Below are positions 1-6,210 of a DNA stretch of 6,595 nt, piece by piece (position 1 is the stretch's first letter; each line of letters starts with the position of its first letter). The position numbers and the translations under genes were made by a program. The notes beneath the pieces were generated by a model that saw only the letters and a list, made by a program, of their open reading frames with translations, ran no database searches and was not told the DNA's origin. Source of the stretch: Alphaproteobacteria bacterium (GTDB lineage Bacteria > Pseudomonadota > Alphaproteobacteria > UBA2136 > UBA6156); assembly GCA_027489415.1 (NCBI GenBank), contig JAIXZU010000066.1, forward strand, positions 1 through 6,595, read 5' to 3'.

Positions 1-2815
1 GCTTCCCATAGTACCGCCAACACCGCGGGCACTTATGTCCATCATGCTTGGCCACAGAGAGCTTATCGCCAGCAATCACTTCGCTAACTCCAACAACTTC
101 CCTCATCAACGAGGTAGTAGCTTCTTCATTTGGCAAAACAACTTTTGCCTCAGTATTAGCACCAATTCCCCCAGCAGCTCGCAGTTTCTCAAGCTCACCA
201 TTCACGCTATCACGTATTTGCAAAATCGAAGTCCAAATTGCAATTTGCCTATCACTGAACTGCACCTTAGCAACCTCATGGTAAGTCTCCATAAACACGC
301 AAGCCTCGTCCCCATACCGCTCGCGCCAAGCCTCGTCACAAGTGAAAGGCATCAGCGGCGCAAGGTGGGTTACAAGCCCACGGAAGATCTCCACCAGCAC
401 GCTCACACACGCCTGCCGTGTCGGGCTGTCCAGCCCGTCGCAGTACAGCACGTCCTTGCGCACATCGAAGTAGAAGTTGGAAAGCTCCGTCCCACAAAAC
501 TCATACAGCGCACGGTAACCCTTGTGGAAATGGTAGGCCTCATAATGCCCGCGCACCTCGGCCAGCACCGTGTGCAAGCGGTGCATCATGTACCGCTCCA
601 ACTCCGGCAAACTAGCAATATCCACAGCCCGCAGGTCATCCTTGGCTACCTGGCTACCCGGTTCCTGGCTACCTAAATTCCCCAGCAACCACCGGAACGT
701 ATTCCGGAAGCGCCGGTAAGCATCCGCCATCCCCTCCATAATCACCGGAGAGTACCGGATGTCCTCGGAGTAATCCGAACTCGCCACCCACAGCCGGATG
801 ATATCCATGCCGTATTTGTCCATCAGCTGCCGCGGTTCAACCCCGTTGCCAAGGCTCTTGCTGAACTTCCGGCCTTCGCCGTCCACCACAAAGCCGCTGG
901 TCACCACGTTCTCGTACGGTGCGTCACCGTAGTTCGCCACCGAAGTCAGCAAGCTGGAATGGAACCACCCGCGGTGCTGGTCAGACCCCTCTTGGTAAAG
1001 GTCCGCAGGCCGCTTCCCGTCCTCCCGATAAAACCGGTCTTCAGGATTATTCGCATCCGCCCGCAGCACGTGCGCATGGGTCGTGCCGCTGTCAAACCAC
1101 ACGTCCAGAATATCCCGGCTGTAGCTGAAATCAGCCGCCGTCAAACCCTTGGCAGCCAGCCATCCCTCAGGGAATAACTCCGCCTCACGGCCACCCAACC
1201 TGCTGTCCCACGCATCAATCGTTTCCTTGGCCACAAGGTCGGCAATATGCTCCCATACAGATTCGTCAGCCACTAATTCACCTGTGGTTTTGTTCTGAAT
1301 AATCGTAATCGGAACACCCCAAACCCGCTGCCGCGAAATGCACCAGTCCGGCCGCCCCGCGATCATCCCACCAATGCGGTTGGCACCATATTCGGGCACC
1401 CAGTTCACGCCCTTCACACCATTCCGGCCGTAAATCCGGTCAAGGCTCGCATCGCGCAAACTCTGCCCGCCCAGCGCCTCAATCGGCTGGTCCATCGTCA
1501 CGAACCACTGTTCAGTGCTCCGGAAAATCAATTTCTCCTTGGAACGCCAGCTCACAGGGTAACTGTGCTGGAAGTCATTCTTGGCCAACAACCGCCCACT
1601 CTGCTCCAGCTCCGCCAGAATCACCTTCTGCATCGACCAGATAAGCTTACCCGCAATCGCCTCACCACTCAGCGGCAACGCAGGCACATGGCTTTCATAC
1701 TTCCCAGCCCCATCCACCGGACAATTCAAGTCAAGCCCGAATTCCTTCCCAATCAAGAAGTCCTCCTGCCCATGCGCCGGCGCAATATGCACCAAGCCCG
1801 TACCGGCATCCGTCGTCACATGGAACCCCGGCACCACCTTTTGCACGGTGTCATACAGCGGGTGCTTATATTCCCAACCCACCATCGCCTCACCCCGAAC
1901 GGCGGCGCCATGCTTGGCCTCAAAACCGACCGCCTTGGCAAAACTCTCCACCAAGGCCTTGGCCACCCAGTAACGGCCACCATTACCTTCAACAGCAACG
2001 TAATCCTCATCCACCTTCACCGCCACAGCACGGTTAGCCGGCAAAGTCCAAGGCGTCGTCGTCCAGATAACGAGATTCTCACTGATCACTGATGACTGAT
2101 CACTGATCACTGGCAGCGCCACGTAAACAGCCGTCGAAGTCACATCCTTATACTCAACCTCCGCCTCCGCCAGCGCCGTCTCCTCAGCCCAGCTCCACTG
2201 GGTGGAACGCAGCCCACGGTAAACCAAGCCTCTACGCACCATCTTGCCCAGCTCGCGCACAATTCCGGCTTCGTTGGCAGGCGCCATCGTCAAATACGGG
2301 TTATCCCAATCCCCAATCGCGCCAAACCGCTGCCATTCGGCCTTCTGCACCCCCACCCATTTCTGGGCGTAGGCACGGCACCAAGCCCGCAACTGCTCGC
2401 GGCTCACGTCATGCTTTGTCTTACCTTTGGCGCGCAGCTCGTCCTGCTCCACCTTCCACTCAATCGGCAGGCCGTGGCAGTCCCAACCGGGCGCATACGG
2501 GCTGTCATATCCGGCCATGAACTTGCTGCGCACCACAAAATCCTTCAGCACGTAGGTCAGCGCGTGGCCCATGTGCATGTTGCCGTTGGCGTACGGGGGG
2601 CCAAGGTGAACAATGAACTTCGGCGCACCTTCCGCCCGCCGCTTGGCGCGCAGCTTGCCGTAAACATCGTTCTCCAGCCAGCGCTGCACCCATGCCGGTT
2701 CCCGTGCAGGCAAATTCGCGCGCATCGCAAAATTGGTCTTCGGCAAATGCAGGGTCTCGCCCCAGGCCTTACCTGCGCCGTCTTGTCCGGCCCCCATATT
2801 TTGCGTCTCGCTCAT
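1..2815 (-). CDS. ileS: Isoleucyl-tRNA synthetase, C-terminus cut by the window edge
   Basis: Charges tRNA-Ile with isoleucine in the cytosol (class Ia synthetase). The minus frame is open for 938 codons to the window edge. Visible in order: MRANLPAREPAW near residue 31; GPPYANGNMHMGHA with the HIGH-type motif HMGH at 81-84; GWDCHGLPIEWK near 110; the editing (CP1) domain with WTTTPWTLPAN at 251-261 and GTGLVHIAPAHGQEDF at 338-353, whose H343 and D352 match the E. coli editing residues; EGSDQHRGWFHSSLL; the KMSKS loop as KFSKS at 650-654; the anticodon-binding domain; and the first half of the C-terminal zinc finger, KCPRCW, with Cys929 and Cys932. E. coli IleS has 938 residues with its first zinc cysteine at 901, so about 30 residues are missing here. 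ATG 2815 is chosen because AGAGGA lies 7 nt upstream; ATG 2833 has no good site. Two variable loops carry short DNA repeats (see separate entries). Confidence 0.97.
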   Translation of the reverse strand, partial: MSETQNMGAGQDGAGKAWGETLHLPKTNFAMRANLPAREPAWVQRWLENDVYGKLRAKRRAEGAPKFIVHLGPPYANGNMHMGHALTYVLKDFVVRSKFMAGYDSPYAPGWDCHGLPIEWKVEQDELRAKGKTKHDVSREQLRAWCRAYAQKWVGVQKAEWQRFGAIGDWDNPYLTMAPANEAGIVRELGKMVRRGLVYRGLRSTQWSWAEETALAEAEVEYKDVTSTAVYVALPVISDQSSVISENLVIWTTTPWTLPANRAVAVKVDEDYVAVEGNGGRYWVAKALVESFAKAVGFEAKHGAAVRGEAMVGWEYKHPLYDTVQKVVPGFHVTTDAGTGLVHIAPAHGQEDFLIGKEFGLDLNCPVDGAGKYESHVPALPLSGEAIAGKLIWSMQKVILAELEQSGRLLAKNDFQHSYPVSWRSKEKLIFRSTEQWFVTMDQPIEALGGQSLRDASLDRIYGRNGVKGVNWVPEYGANRIGGMIAGRPDWCISRQRVWGVPITIIQNKTTGELVADESVWEHIADLVAKETIDAWDSRLGGREAELFPEGWLAAKGLTAADFSYSRDILDVWFDSGTTHAHVLRADANNPEDRFYREDGKRPADLYQEGSDQHRGWFHSSLLTSVANYGDAPYENVVTSGFVVDGEGRKFSKSLGNGVEPRQLMDKYGMDIIRLWVASSDYSEDIRYSPVIMEGMADAYRRFRNTFRWLLGNLGSQEPGSQVAKDDLRAVDIASLPELERYMMHRLHTVLAEVRGHYEAYHFHKGYRALYEFCGTELSNFYFDVRKDVLYCDGLDSPTRQACVSVLVEIFRGLVTHLAPLMPFTCDEAWRERYGDEACVFMETYHEVAKVQFSDRQIAIWTSILQIRDSVNGELEKLRAAGGIGANTEAKVVLPNEEATTSLMREVVGVSEVIAGDKLSVAKHDGHKCPRCWRYYGK
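643..673 (-). repeat. Interrupted octamer repeat inside ileS
   Basis: On the plus strand TGGCTACC occurs at 643-650, 651-658 and 666-673, with CGGTTCC between the second and third copies. Read on the coding strand it gives the low-complexity stretch GSQEPGSQVA between FRWLLGNL and the helix LPELERYMMHRL of the anticodon-binding domain. This site is a variable linker in IleS. The frame is intact. Confidence 0.85.
2079..2110 (-). repeat. Heptanucleotide tandem repeat inside ileS
   Basis: On the coding strand the unit GTGATCA occurs four times head to tail (2110-2083; the third unit is GTCATCA), followed by a partial GTGA. It is read in frame and encodes roughly residues 236-246 (VISDQSSVISE), just before WTTTPWTLP of the editing domain, where IleS proteins vary in length. 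The frame stays open on both sides. What is seen is the repeat and its open frame; that the loop arose by repeat expansion is inference. Confidence 0.9.
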
Positions 2816-2853
2816 CTCAAAATCCTCTTCCATACCAAGTCATGTAGGCCGAA

Positions 2854-2882
2854 AATGTACCGAAAATCCTAGCTTTCCGCAA
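2854..2882 (-). promoter_or_regulatory. Candidate ileS promoter
   Basis: On the minus strand TTGCGG (2882-2877) and TACATT (2859-2854) are separated by 17 nt. They match the sigma-70 consensus at 3/6 and 4/6 positions. The predicted start near 2846 would leave a leader of about 30 nt before ATG 2815, which would include the AGAGGA ribosome binding site. Assigned by eye and moderately weak. Confidence 0.4.
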
Positions 2883-2960
2883 CCCCCTGTGTCACAATCA
2901 CCACGCATAAAAACAAGAAACATCGCATGCCTCATTCCCCTCATCACGCGGAGAACGATC

Positions 2961-3185
2961 ATGTCCATCCATCCTTTTCCTACCCCCTCCACCGGCCCGC
3001 CCTCTGTGCGGGATACAACCTGCAACGTGAAGCTCTGGAGCATCACCCGCGTCATCAGCATGGCCCGCATCGGCTTTGCTCCTGCCGCCACCGAACTCCA
3101 GCTTCGTGCCGCCATGGGGGATTTTCTCGCTAAACTGGAACTGCGCCACGGCACAGCAACCCGCCAGTCTAGCCAAAACGGATAA
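2961..3185 (+). CDS. Small hypothetical protein, 74 residues
   Basis: I do not recognise this protein. The reading frame starts at ATG 2961 with GGAG 7 nt upstream (GGAGAACGATC then ATG), which is the best ribosome binding site in the window. It ends at TAA 3185. Its codons strongly favour C or G at the third position, as expected for a real gene in a GC-rich genome. The N-terminal 18 residues are rich in Pro and Ser and probably disordered. Residues 43-62 (ATELQLRAAMGDFLAKLELR) could form an amphipathic helix. There is no signal peptide or membrane segment, and there is one cysteine, at 21. It lies on the strand opposite to ribF and ileS, between them, and is followed 40 bp later by a hairpin with a T-rich tail. 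It could be a regulator or a small binding protein, but nothing in the sequence decides this. Confidence 0.6.
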   Translation: MSIHPFPTPSTGPPSVRDTTCNVKLWSITRVISMARIGFAPAATELQLRAAMGDFLAKLELRHGTATRQSSQNG

Positions 3186-3225
3186 CAATCATGCCAATCG
3201 CATCCGAAATACCGACTGCCTTCTG

Positions 3226-3276
3226 AACCATTCCGCCGCTGCCAAAGCAGCCAAGCGGGATGGTTTTGGGGTTTTA
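3226..3276 (+). terminator. Hairpin terminator after the small gene
   Basis: AACCAT (3226-3231) pairs with ATGGTT (3260-3265). Inside it CCGC pairs with GCGG and GCTGC with GCAGC around a short loop. The stem is followed by TTTGGGGTTTTAA. A second small hairpin, GGGG-TTTTAAG-CCCC (3268-3282), overlaps the ribF stop codon. The T-rich tail is on the plus side, so the natural reading is termination of the 74-residue gene. On the minus strand the same hairpin lies just after ribF but has no U-run there. Confidence 0.6.
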
Positions 3277-3777
3277 AGCCCCCCGCAAGCGGCTACTGCT
3301 TACAACGCCAAACTCATCTTCATGAAGACTGACTGCTACAACATCCAACCCAGCAGCCCGCAGGGTTTCAGTGTTGCCTAGGGCTTTATTCCCAAACCGG
3401 AAATTCTCCCCCACACAAACTCCCACCGCCCCCAGCCAGTCCACCAGCACCTCCTGAATAAACCGCTCCGGCGTCATTGCAGCCACACTTAAATCAAACG
3501 GCAGCACCGCCACGCCGTCCACCCCCGCCGCGTGCAACAACGCCACCTTCTGCTCCGGCGTGCTCAAGCGCTTCAGCACGACCTCCGGCCGCAGCACACT
3601 GCGCGGGTGCGGCTCAAACGTCAGCACCACCAGCGGCAGGCTTCTATAGGCCGCATCGGCCTTGGCCAGCCCCAATAAATGCCGGTGTCCGGCGTGCACA
3701 CCGTCAAAGTTGCCAATCGCCACCACGCAGCCGCCGGCTACGGGTAAGTCCTCAGGAAAGTTCACACACCAGCTCAT
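3274..3777 (-). CDS. ribF: Short RibF: FAD synthetase domain only, no riboflavin kinase domain
   Basis: Adenylates FMN to FAD. The 167-residue product begins with the nucleotidyltransferase signature VVAIGNFDGVHAGHR (GNFDGVHAGH at 22-31). It continues with LTFEPHPRS (52-60), GENFRFGNKALGNTETLR (123-140) and SSSRLR (160-165), the usual order of the RibF N-terminal domain. It then stops after two more residues. Typical bifunctional RibF has about 310 residues (E. coli 313), with a C-terminal riboflavin kinase domain. None of the three minus frames across 3180-3274 resembles that domain, so a simple frameshift does not explain the loss. Even the helix that normally follows the SSxRxR motif is absent. 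It may be a genuine single-domain FAD synthetase with the kinase encoded elsewhere, or a truncated gene. The ATG at 3777 follows AGGGGGAT, with short spacing. The next gene downstream on the same strand is ileS, a conserved proteobacterial pairing, here separated by about 460 bp. Confidence 0.88.
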   Translation of the reverse strand: MSWCVNFPEDLPVAGGCVVAIGNFDGVHAGHRHLLGLAKADAAYRSLPLVVLTFEPHPRSVLRPEVVLKRLSTPEQKVALLHAAGVDGVAVLPFDLSVAAMTPERFIQEVLVDWLGAVGVCVGENFRFGNKALGNTETLRAAGLDVVAVSLHEDEFGVVSSSRLRGA

Positions 3778-3783
3778 ATCCCC

Positions 3784-3812
3784 CTAATGGAATGCGCAAA
3801 CCCCCTTGTCAA
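3784..3812 (-). promoter_or_regulatory. Candidate ribF promoter with consensus -35
   Basis: On the minus strand a perfect TTGACA (3812-3807) is followed after 17 nt by CATTAG (3789-3784), a 3/6 match to the -10 consensus. The predicted start would fall close to 3777, which is the ribF ATG itself. Either the -10 is misassigned or the mRNA is almost leaderless. Confidence 0.4.
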
Positions 3813-3860
3813 CAGGCCGTACTTCTGGCAAACCGCACGGGCAATATCAACGTGCACCGT

Positions 3861-3944
3861 GCCGGTGTGGTGAAATGGTAGACGCGTCGGATTCAAAATC
3901 CGATTCCGAGAGGAGTGTCAGTTCGAGTCTGACCACCGGCACCA
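3861..3944 (+). tRNA. tRNA-Leu, anticodon CAA, CCA encoded
   Basis: Reads UUG codons. The acceptor stem GCCGGTG (3861-3867) pairs with CACCGGC (3934-3940), followed by discriminator A and an encoded CCA (3942-3944). The anticodon stem TCGGA (3887-3891) pairs with TCCGA (3899-3903) around the loop TTCAAAA, with CAA at 3894-3896. A long variable arm (about 3904-3916) marks a class II tRNA and fits leucine. The T arm GTCAG-TTCGAGT-CTGAC is standard. It is divergent from ribF and stands alone, with no other tRNA nearby. The structured repeat element starts about 50 nt after its 3' end and could be on the same transcript. I see no convincing promoter of its own in the roughly 80 bp upstream. Confidence 0.97.
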
Positions 3945-3995
3945 CTATTAAAATCCCCCCGATATCCGAAAAAATTCTCCGCCTTGTTAAGCATC

Positions 3996-4140
3996 CGGCG
4001 CGCAGCGACGTCTCTCAGGGTTCCGCCAGCACGCGGCTGAAACGGTCATCCGGGTGGTTTTTGGGGAAGCGCCGTGTACGGAAAAAAGGTACATAAGCTT
4101 CCCCAAAAATCATCCGGGGGCCGTTTCAGCCCGTGCCTAT
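3996..4140 (+). repeat. Structured repeat element, copy 1 (two hairpins)
   Basis: A small hairpin, CGGCGC-GCA-GCGACG (3996-4010, one mismatch), is followed by a linker containing TCAGG and then a 108-nt hairpin (4029-4136). The long hairpin is built from GCACG/CGTGC, a bulged C at 4034, GGCTGAAACGG/CCGTTTCAGCC (perfect), CCGGGTGG/TCATCCGG with two G-T pairs, TTTTTGGGGAAGC/GCTTCCCCAAAAA (13 bp, perfect) and an apical GTGTAC/GTACAT. It ends in TGCCTAT, whose CTA is the complement of the pepF stop codon. It therefore sits exactly between tRNA-Leu (plus) and the 3' end of pepF (minus). A second copy lies at 6035-6174. It could act as a bidirectional terminator or RNA stabiliser, but the homologous copy is not at a gene end, so that cannot be its whole meaning. 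Not a family I can name. Confidence 0.85.
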
Positions 4141-5957
4141 AATTCCAACTCGGAAACCAACCTCTCCGCCTCAGTCAACCACACACCAAGGCTCGCCTCC
4201 ATCCCTCTCTCCCAGAAACTCGCCTCATTCGGGTTCAGCCCGAACGGCGCCATCAGCTCCACCGCACTCTTCGTCGCCCCGGCCCGCAACAACTCAAGGT
4301 ACAAGGGCTCAAACCGTGCCCCCAAATCGCCCCGCGTCGCCATCAAGCTCTGCGTGAACAACTCGCCAAACGCATAGGCATACACATAAAACGGCCGCGC
4401 GAAGTGGCTCACGTAGCTCCACAGGTGCGCGGTGTTTTCATACGTGAACACCTCGCCATCCGCGCCGTAAAAGCGCCGCGTCACATCCATCCAGATGCCG
4501 TCCATATCGCCCGCCGCCAGCTTGCCGTTGCCGCGCCGCCCGTGCAGGTCTTTTTCAAATGCGGAAAAACTCGTCTGCCGCACCACGCTGTTCAGGAATT
4601 CATTGATTTTCTCCATATACAGCGCCAACCGTGCCCGCTTGTCGTGGGTCTCGGCCAGCAGGCTCTCAAACACCAGCATTTCCCCGAAAATACTCGCCGT
4701 TTCGGCATACGGCAGCGGCGCATACCACATCAGCGGCCCCTGCGCCTGCGCGGCAAGCTTGCCGTGCACCGCATGCCCTAACTCATGCGCCAGCGTGCTC
4801 ACATCGCGCTTGGTGCCAAGGTAGTTTAACAGAACATAACTCTCAATCTTCCCCGGCAGCGGCAGGGTCAGGTCAAAGGCCCCGCCACTTTTTGCTGGCG
4901 CGGGCGGCGCGTCCACCCAGCCCATGTCCAGCACTTCATCCACCAGCGCACCAAGGGTCGGGCTGAAGTCATGGTAGGCTTTGCGCACGGTCACGCAGGC
5001 ATCCTCCCAGCTCACCACACTCTCATCAGCAAACGGCATGCGGGCATTGCGGTCGCTCCAGCGCAGGGTCGGCAGTCCCAGTAAGCGCGCTTTCAACTTG
5101 TAAAACCGGCGCGCCAGCTCACCACCTTTGCGCTCCACCACCTCATGCAGGGCGTCCACCGTGGCATCGTCCACCATGTTGCCAAGGTTGGTCGCTTCCA
5201 TCGGGTGGGTGAATCCACGGGTTTTGTCATTCAGCAACCCCTCGCCCGCAATCGCGTTCAGGGTCCGCGCAAAGAAATACGGGTAGCGCTGTGCCTGTAA
5301 TCCCTCGTTCACCACCGCCAGCGCTTTGGCCCGCCGCTCGGGGTCGGCATCTTCGGTAACCACGTGCAGAATTTCCTCCAGCTTCAACGTCTTGCCGTCC
5401 CAGTCAAAGCGCAACTGGGTCTCCAGCTCGTCCATCATGTCGGACCACTCCGCCGAACCATACGGCGCCCGCAGCGTCAGCATCGTCTCAACCTTCTCGT
5501 CCAGATGATACTTCGCCAAACGCCTTATCTGCCGCAGCATCGGCAGGTGGTGCCGCACTACGTCATCGCTTTGCTGGGCCTCAAACGCCTCCTCCGCCAT
5601 GCGCCCCACTTCAAGGTCAAAGAAGGTCACGTGCTGGCCCATCGCCATGCTCAGGGTTTCCTGCACGCGGCTGCGCACCTGCTGCAGTTTCGGGTCAACA
5701 CTATCCAGCGCACTCGCCGCCTGAAAGTACCCGATAATATGGTAATACAGCTCCGTAAACGCACACTGGGCCGCCAAAGCCTGCCCCAACTTGGTGTCCA
5801 GTTTCCCCTTAAACGCCCGCTCAAACTCCGCGAGCATCCCCACCAGCTTCTCCACATCGGCCTGCACCTCCGCACTGTCCGGCGCCGGGTAAAACGCCGT
5901 CAAATCCCAAACAACCTTCTCCGTCCCCAACTCTGCGGGAGTCTTTACCTGCGCCAT
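4137..5957 (-). CDS. pepF: M3-family oligoendopeptidase (PepF type)
   Basis: A cytosolic zinc metallopeptidase that cuts short oligopeptides, with a likely role in peptide turnover. The product from ATG 5957 has 606 residues, the usual length for the PepF/M3B family. The zinc site is HELGH at 391-395, in the context STLAHELGHAVHG. The third ligand is probably Glu419, in PLPYAETASIFGEML, 24 residues after the second histidine, as in the family. The substrate-side block RPFYVYAYAFGELF lies at 521-534. The N-terminal half is the helical M3 lid region. The frame is open upstream to a GTG at 6020, but those 21 codons are not family-like, whereas MAQVKTPAELGTEKVVWDLTAFYP is a normal start. The ribosome binding site (AAAGAACGG, 4 nt before ATG) is weak. 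The TAG stop lies within the end of repeat copy 1. No partner genes are in the same operon. Confidence 0.95.
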   Translation of the reverse strand: MAQVKTPAELGTEKVVWDLTAFYPAPDSAEVQADVEKLVGMLAEFERAFKGKLDTKLGQALAAQCAFTELYYHIIGYFQAASALDSVDPKLQQVRSRVQETLSMAMGQHVTFFDLEVGRMAEEAFEAQQSDDVVRHHLPMLRQIRRLAKYHLDEKVETMLTLRAPYGSAEWSDMMDELETQLRFDWDGKTLKLEEILHVVTEDADPERRAKALAVVNEGLQAQRYPYFFARTLNAIAGEGLLNDKTRGFTHPMEATNLGNMVDDATVDALHEVVERKGGELARRFYKLKARLLGLPTLRWSDRNARMPFADESVVSWEDACVTVRKAYHDFSPTLGALVDEVLDMGWVDAPPAPAKSGGAFDLTLPLPGKIESYVLLNYLGTKRDVSTLAHELGHAVHGKLAAQAQGPLMWYAPLPYAETASIFGEMLVFESLLAETHDKRARLALYMEKINEFLNSVVRQTSFSAFEKDLHGRRGNGKLAAGDMDGIWMDVTRRFYGADGEVFTYENTAHLWSYVSHFARPFYVYAYAFGELFTQSLMATRGDLGARFEPLYLELLRAGATKSAVELMAPFGLNPNEASFWERGMEASLGVWLTEAERLVSELEL

Positions 5958-6034
5958 AAAACCGTTCTTTCTATTCAAATAACGCCACACCCTCCCACAG
6001 CCACAGCCACCTTTCAACACGAAACCGGCCCTCG

Positions 6035-6174
6035 CGTCGCAAAGCGACGTGGTTCAGGACTGCACGCAGGCGGCTCACAACGTTCATCCAGTTGGTGTTT
6101 GGGAAGGACGACGTGTACGAGCGTACACGAGGCCTTACCAAACCCGACTGGGGGACGTTGGAGCCCCTGCCCAT
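6035..6174 (+). repeat. Structured repeat element, copy 2 (two hairpins), in the pepF leader
   Basis: Same architecture and orientation as the copy at 3996-4140. A small hairpin, CGTCGC-AAA-GCGACG (6035-6049), is followed by a linker with TCAGG and a 105-nt hairpin (6066-6170). That hairpin consists of GCAGG/CCTGC, a bulged C at 6071, GGCTC/GAGCC, a bulged A, CAACGT/ACGTTG, CCAGTTGG/CCGACTGG with one T-G pair, GTTTGGGAAGG/CCTTACCAAAC with one mismatch, and an apical CGTGTACG-AG-CGTACACG. It ends in TGCCCAT. Many paired bases differ from the other copy, yet the pairing is kept. It lies between the likely pepF promoter and the pepF start, so the pepF mRNA would carry its complement as a structured leader. 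Confidence 0.85.
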
Positions 6175-6180
6175 CTTCAT

Positions 6181-6210
6181 ATAATCAAATATCAAAAACA
6201 TAATTGTCAC
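6181..6210 (-). promoter_or_regulatory. Candidate pepF promoter
   Basis: On the minus strand GTGACA (6210-6205, 5/6 to the -35 consensus) and GATTAT (6186-6181, 4/6 to the -10 consensus) are separated by 18 nt of AT-rich DNA, the most AT-rich stretch in this GC-rich window. The predicted start near 6174 gives a leader of about 215 nt containing repeat copy 2. The -35 overlaps the operator-like palindromes. Confidence 0.5.

Noticed and set aside
1760..1804. Loss of the editing aspartate in IleS (APAHG where E. coli has APDHG)
   Set aside because: The aspartate known to matter in editing is the later one, in QED (D352 here), which is present.
1565..2092. Long plus-strand open frame (175 codons) over ileS
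   Set aside because: It is antisense to conserved IleS motifs (the editing domain) and its protein is compositionally odd, with many Arg, His and Pro; a shadow frame.
2079..2110. CRISPR-like or iteron array
   Set aside because: Only four 7-bp units without spacers, inside an essential coding region.
1..2815. Frameshift or pseudogene in ileS because of internal repeats
   Set aside because: The frame is open from start to window edge with all conserved motifs in order, so the repeats are in-frame.
2840..3154. Minus-strand frame of 104 codons between ribF and ileS
   Set aside because: Overlaps the plus-strand small gene, lacks a ribosome binding site and has unlikely composition; the plus frame has better signals.
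3180..3274. Frameshifted remains of a riboflavin kinase domain after ribF
   Set aside because: I read all three minus frames by eye and none shows the kinase pattern (for example a GFPTAN-like motif).
3806..3847. Plus-strand promoter for tRNA-Leu (TTGTCA with CAATAT)
   Set aside because: The two boxes are about 30 bp apart, too far for one promoter, and no better -10 fits; left unassigned.
5364..6203. Plus-strand frame of 279 codons over the start of pepF
   Set aside because: Antisense shadow of the well-supported M3 peptidase; it runs through the hairpin element and has no ribosome binding site.
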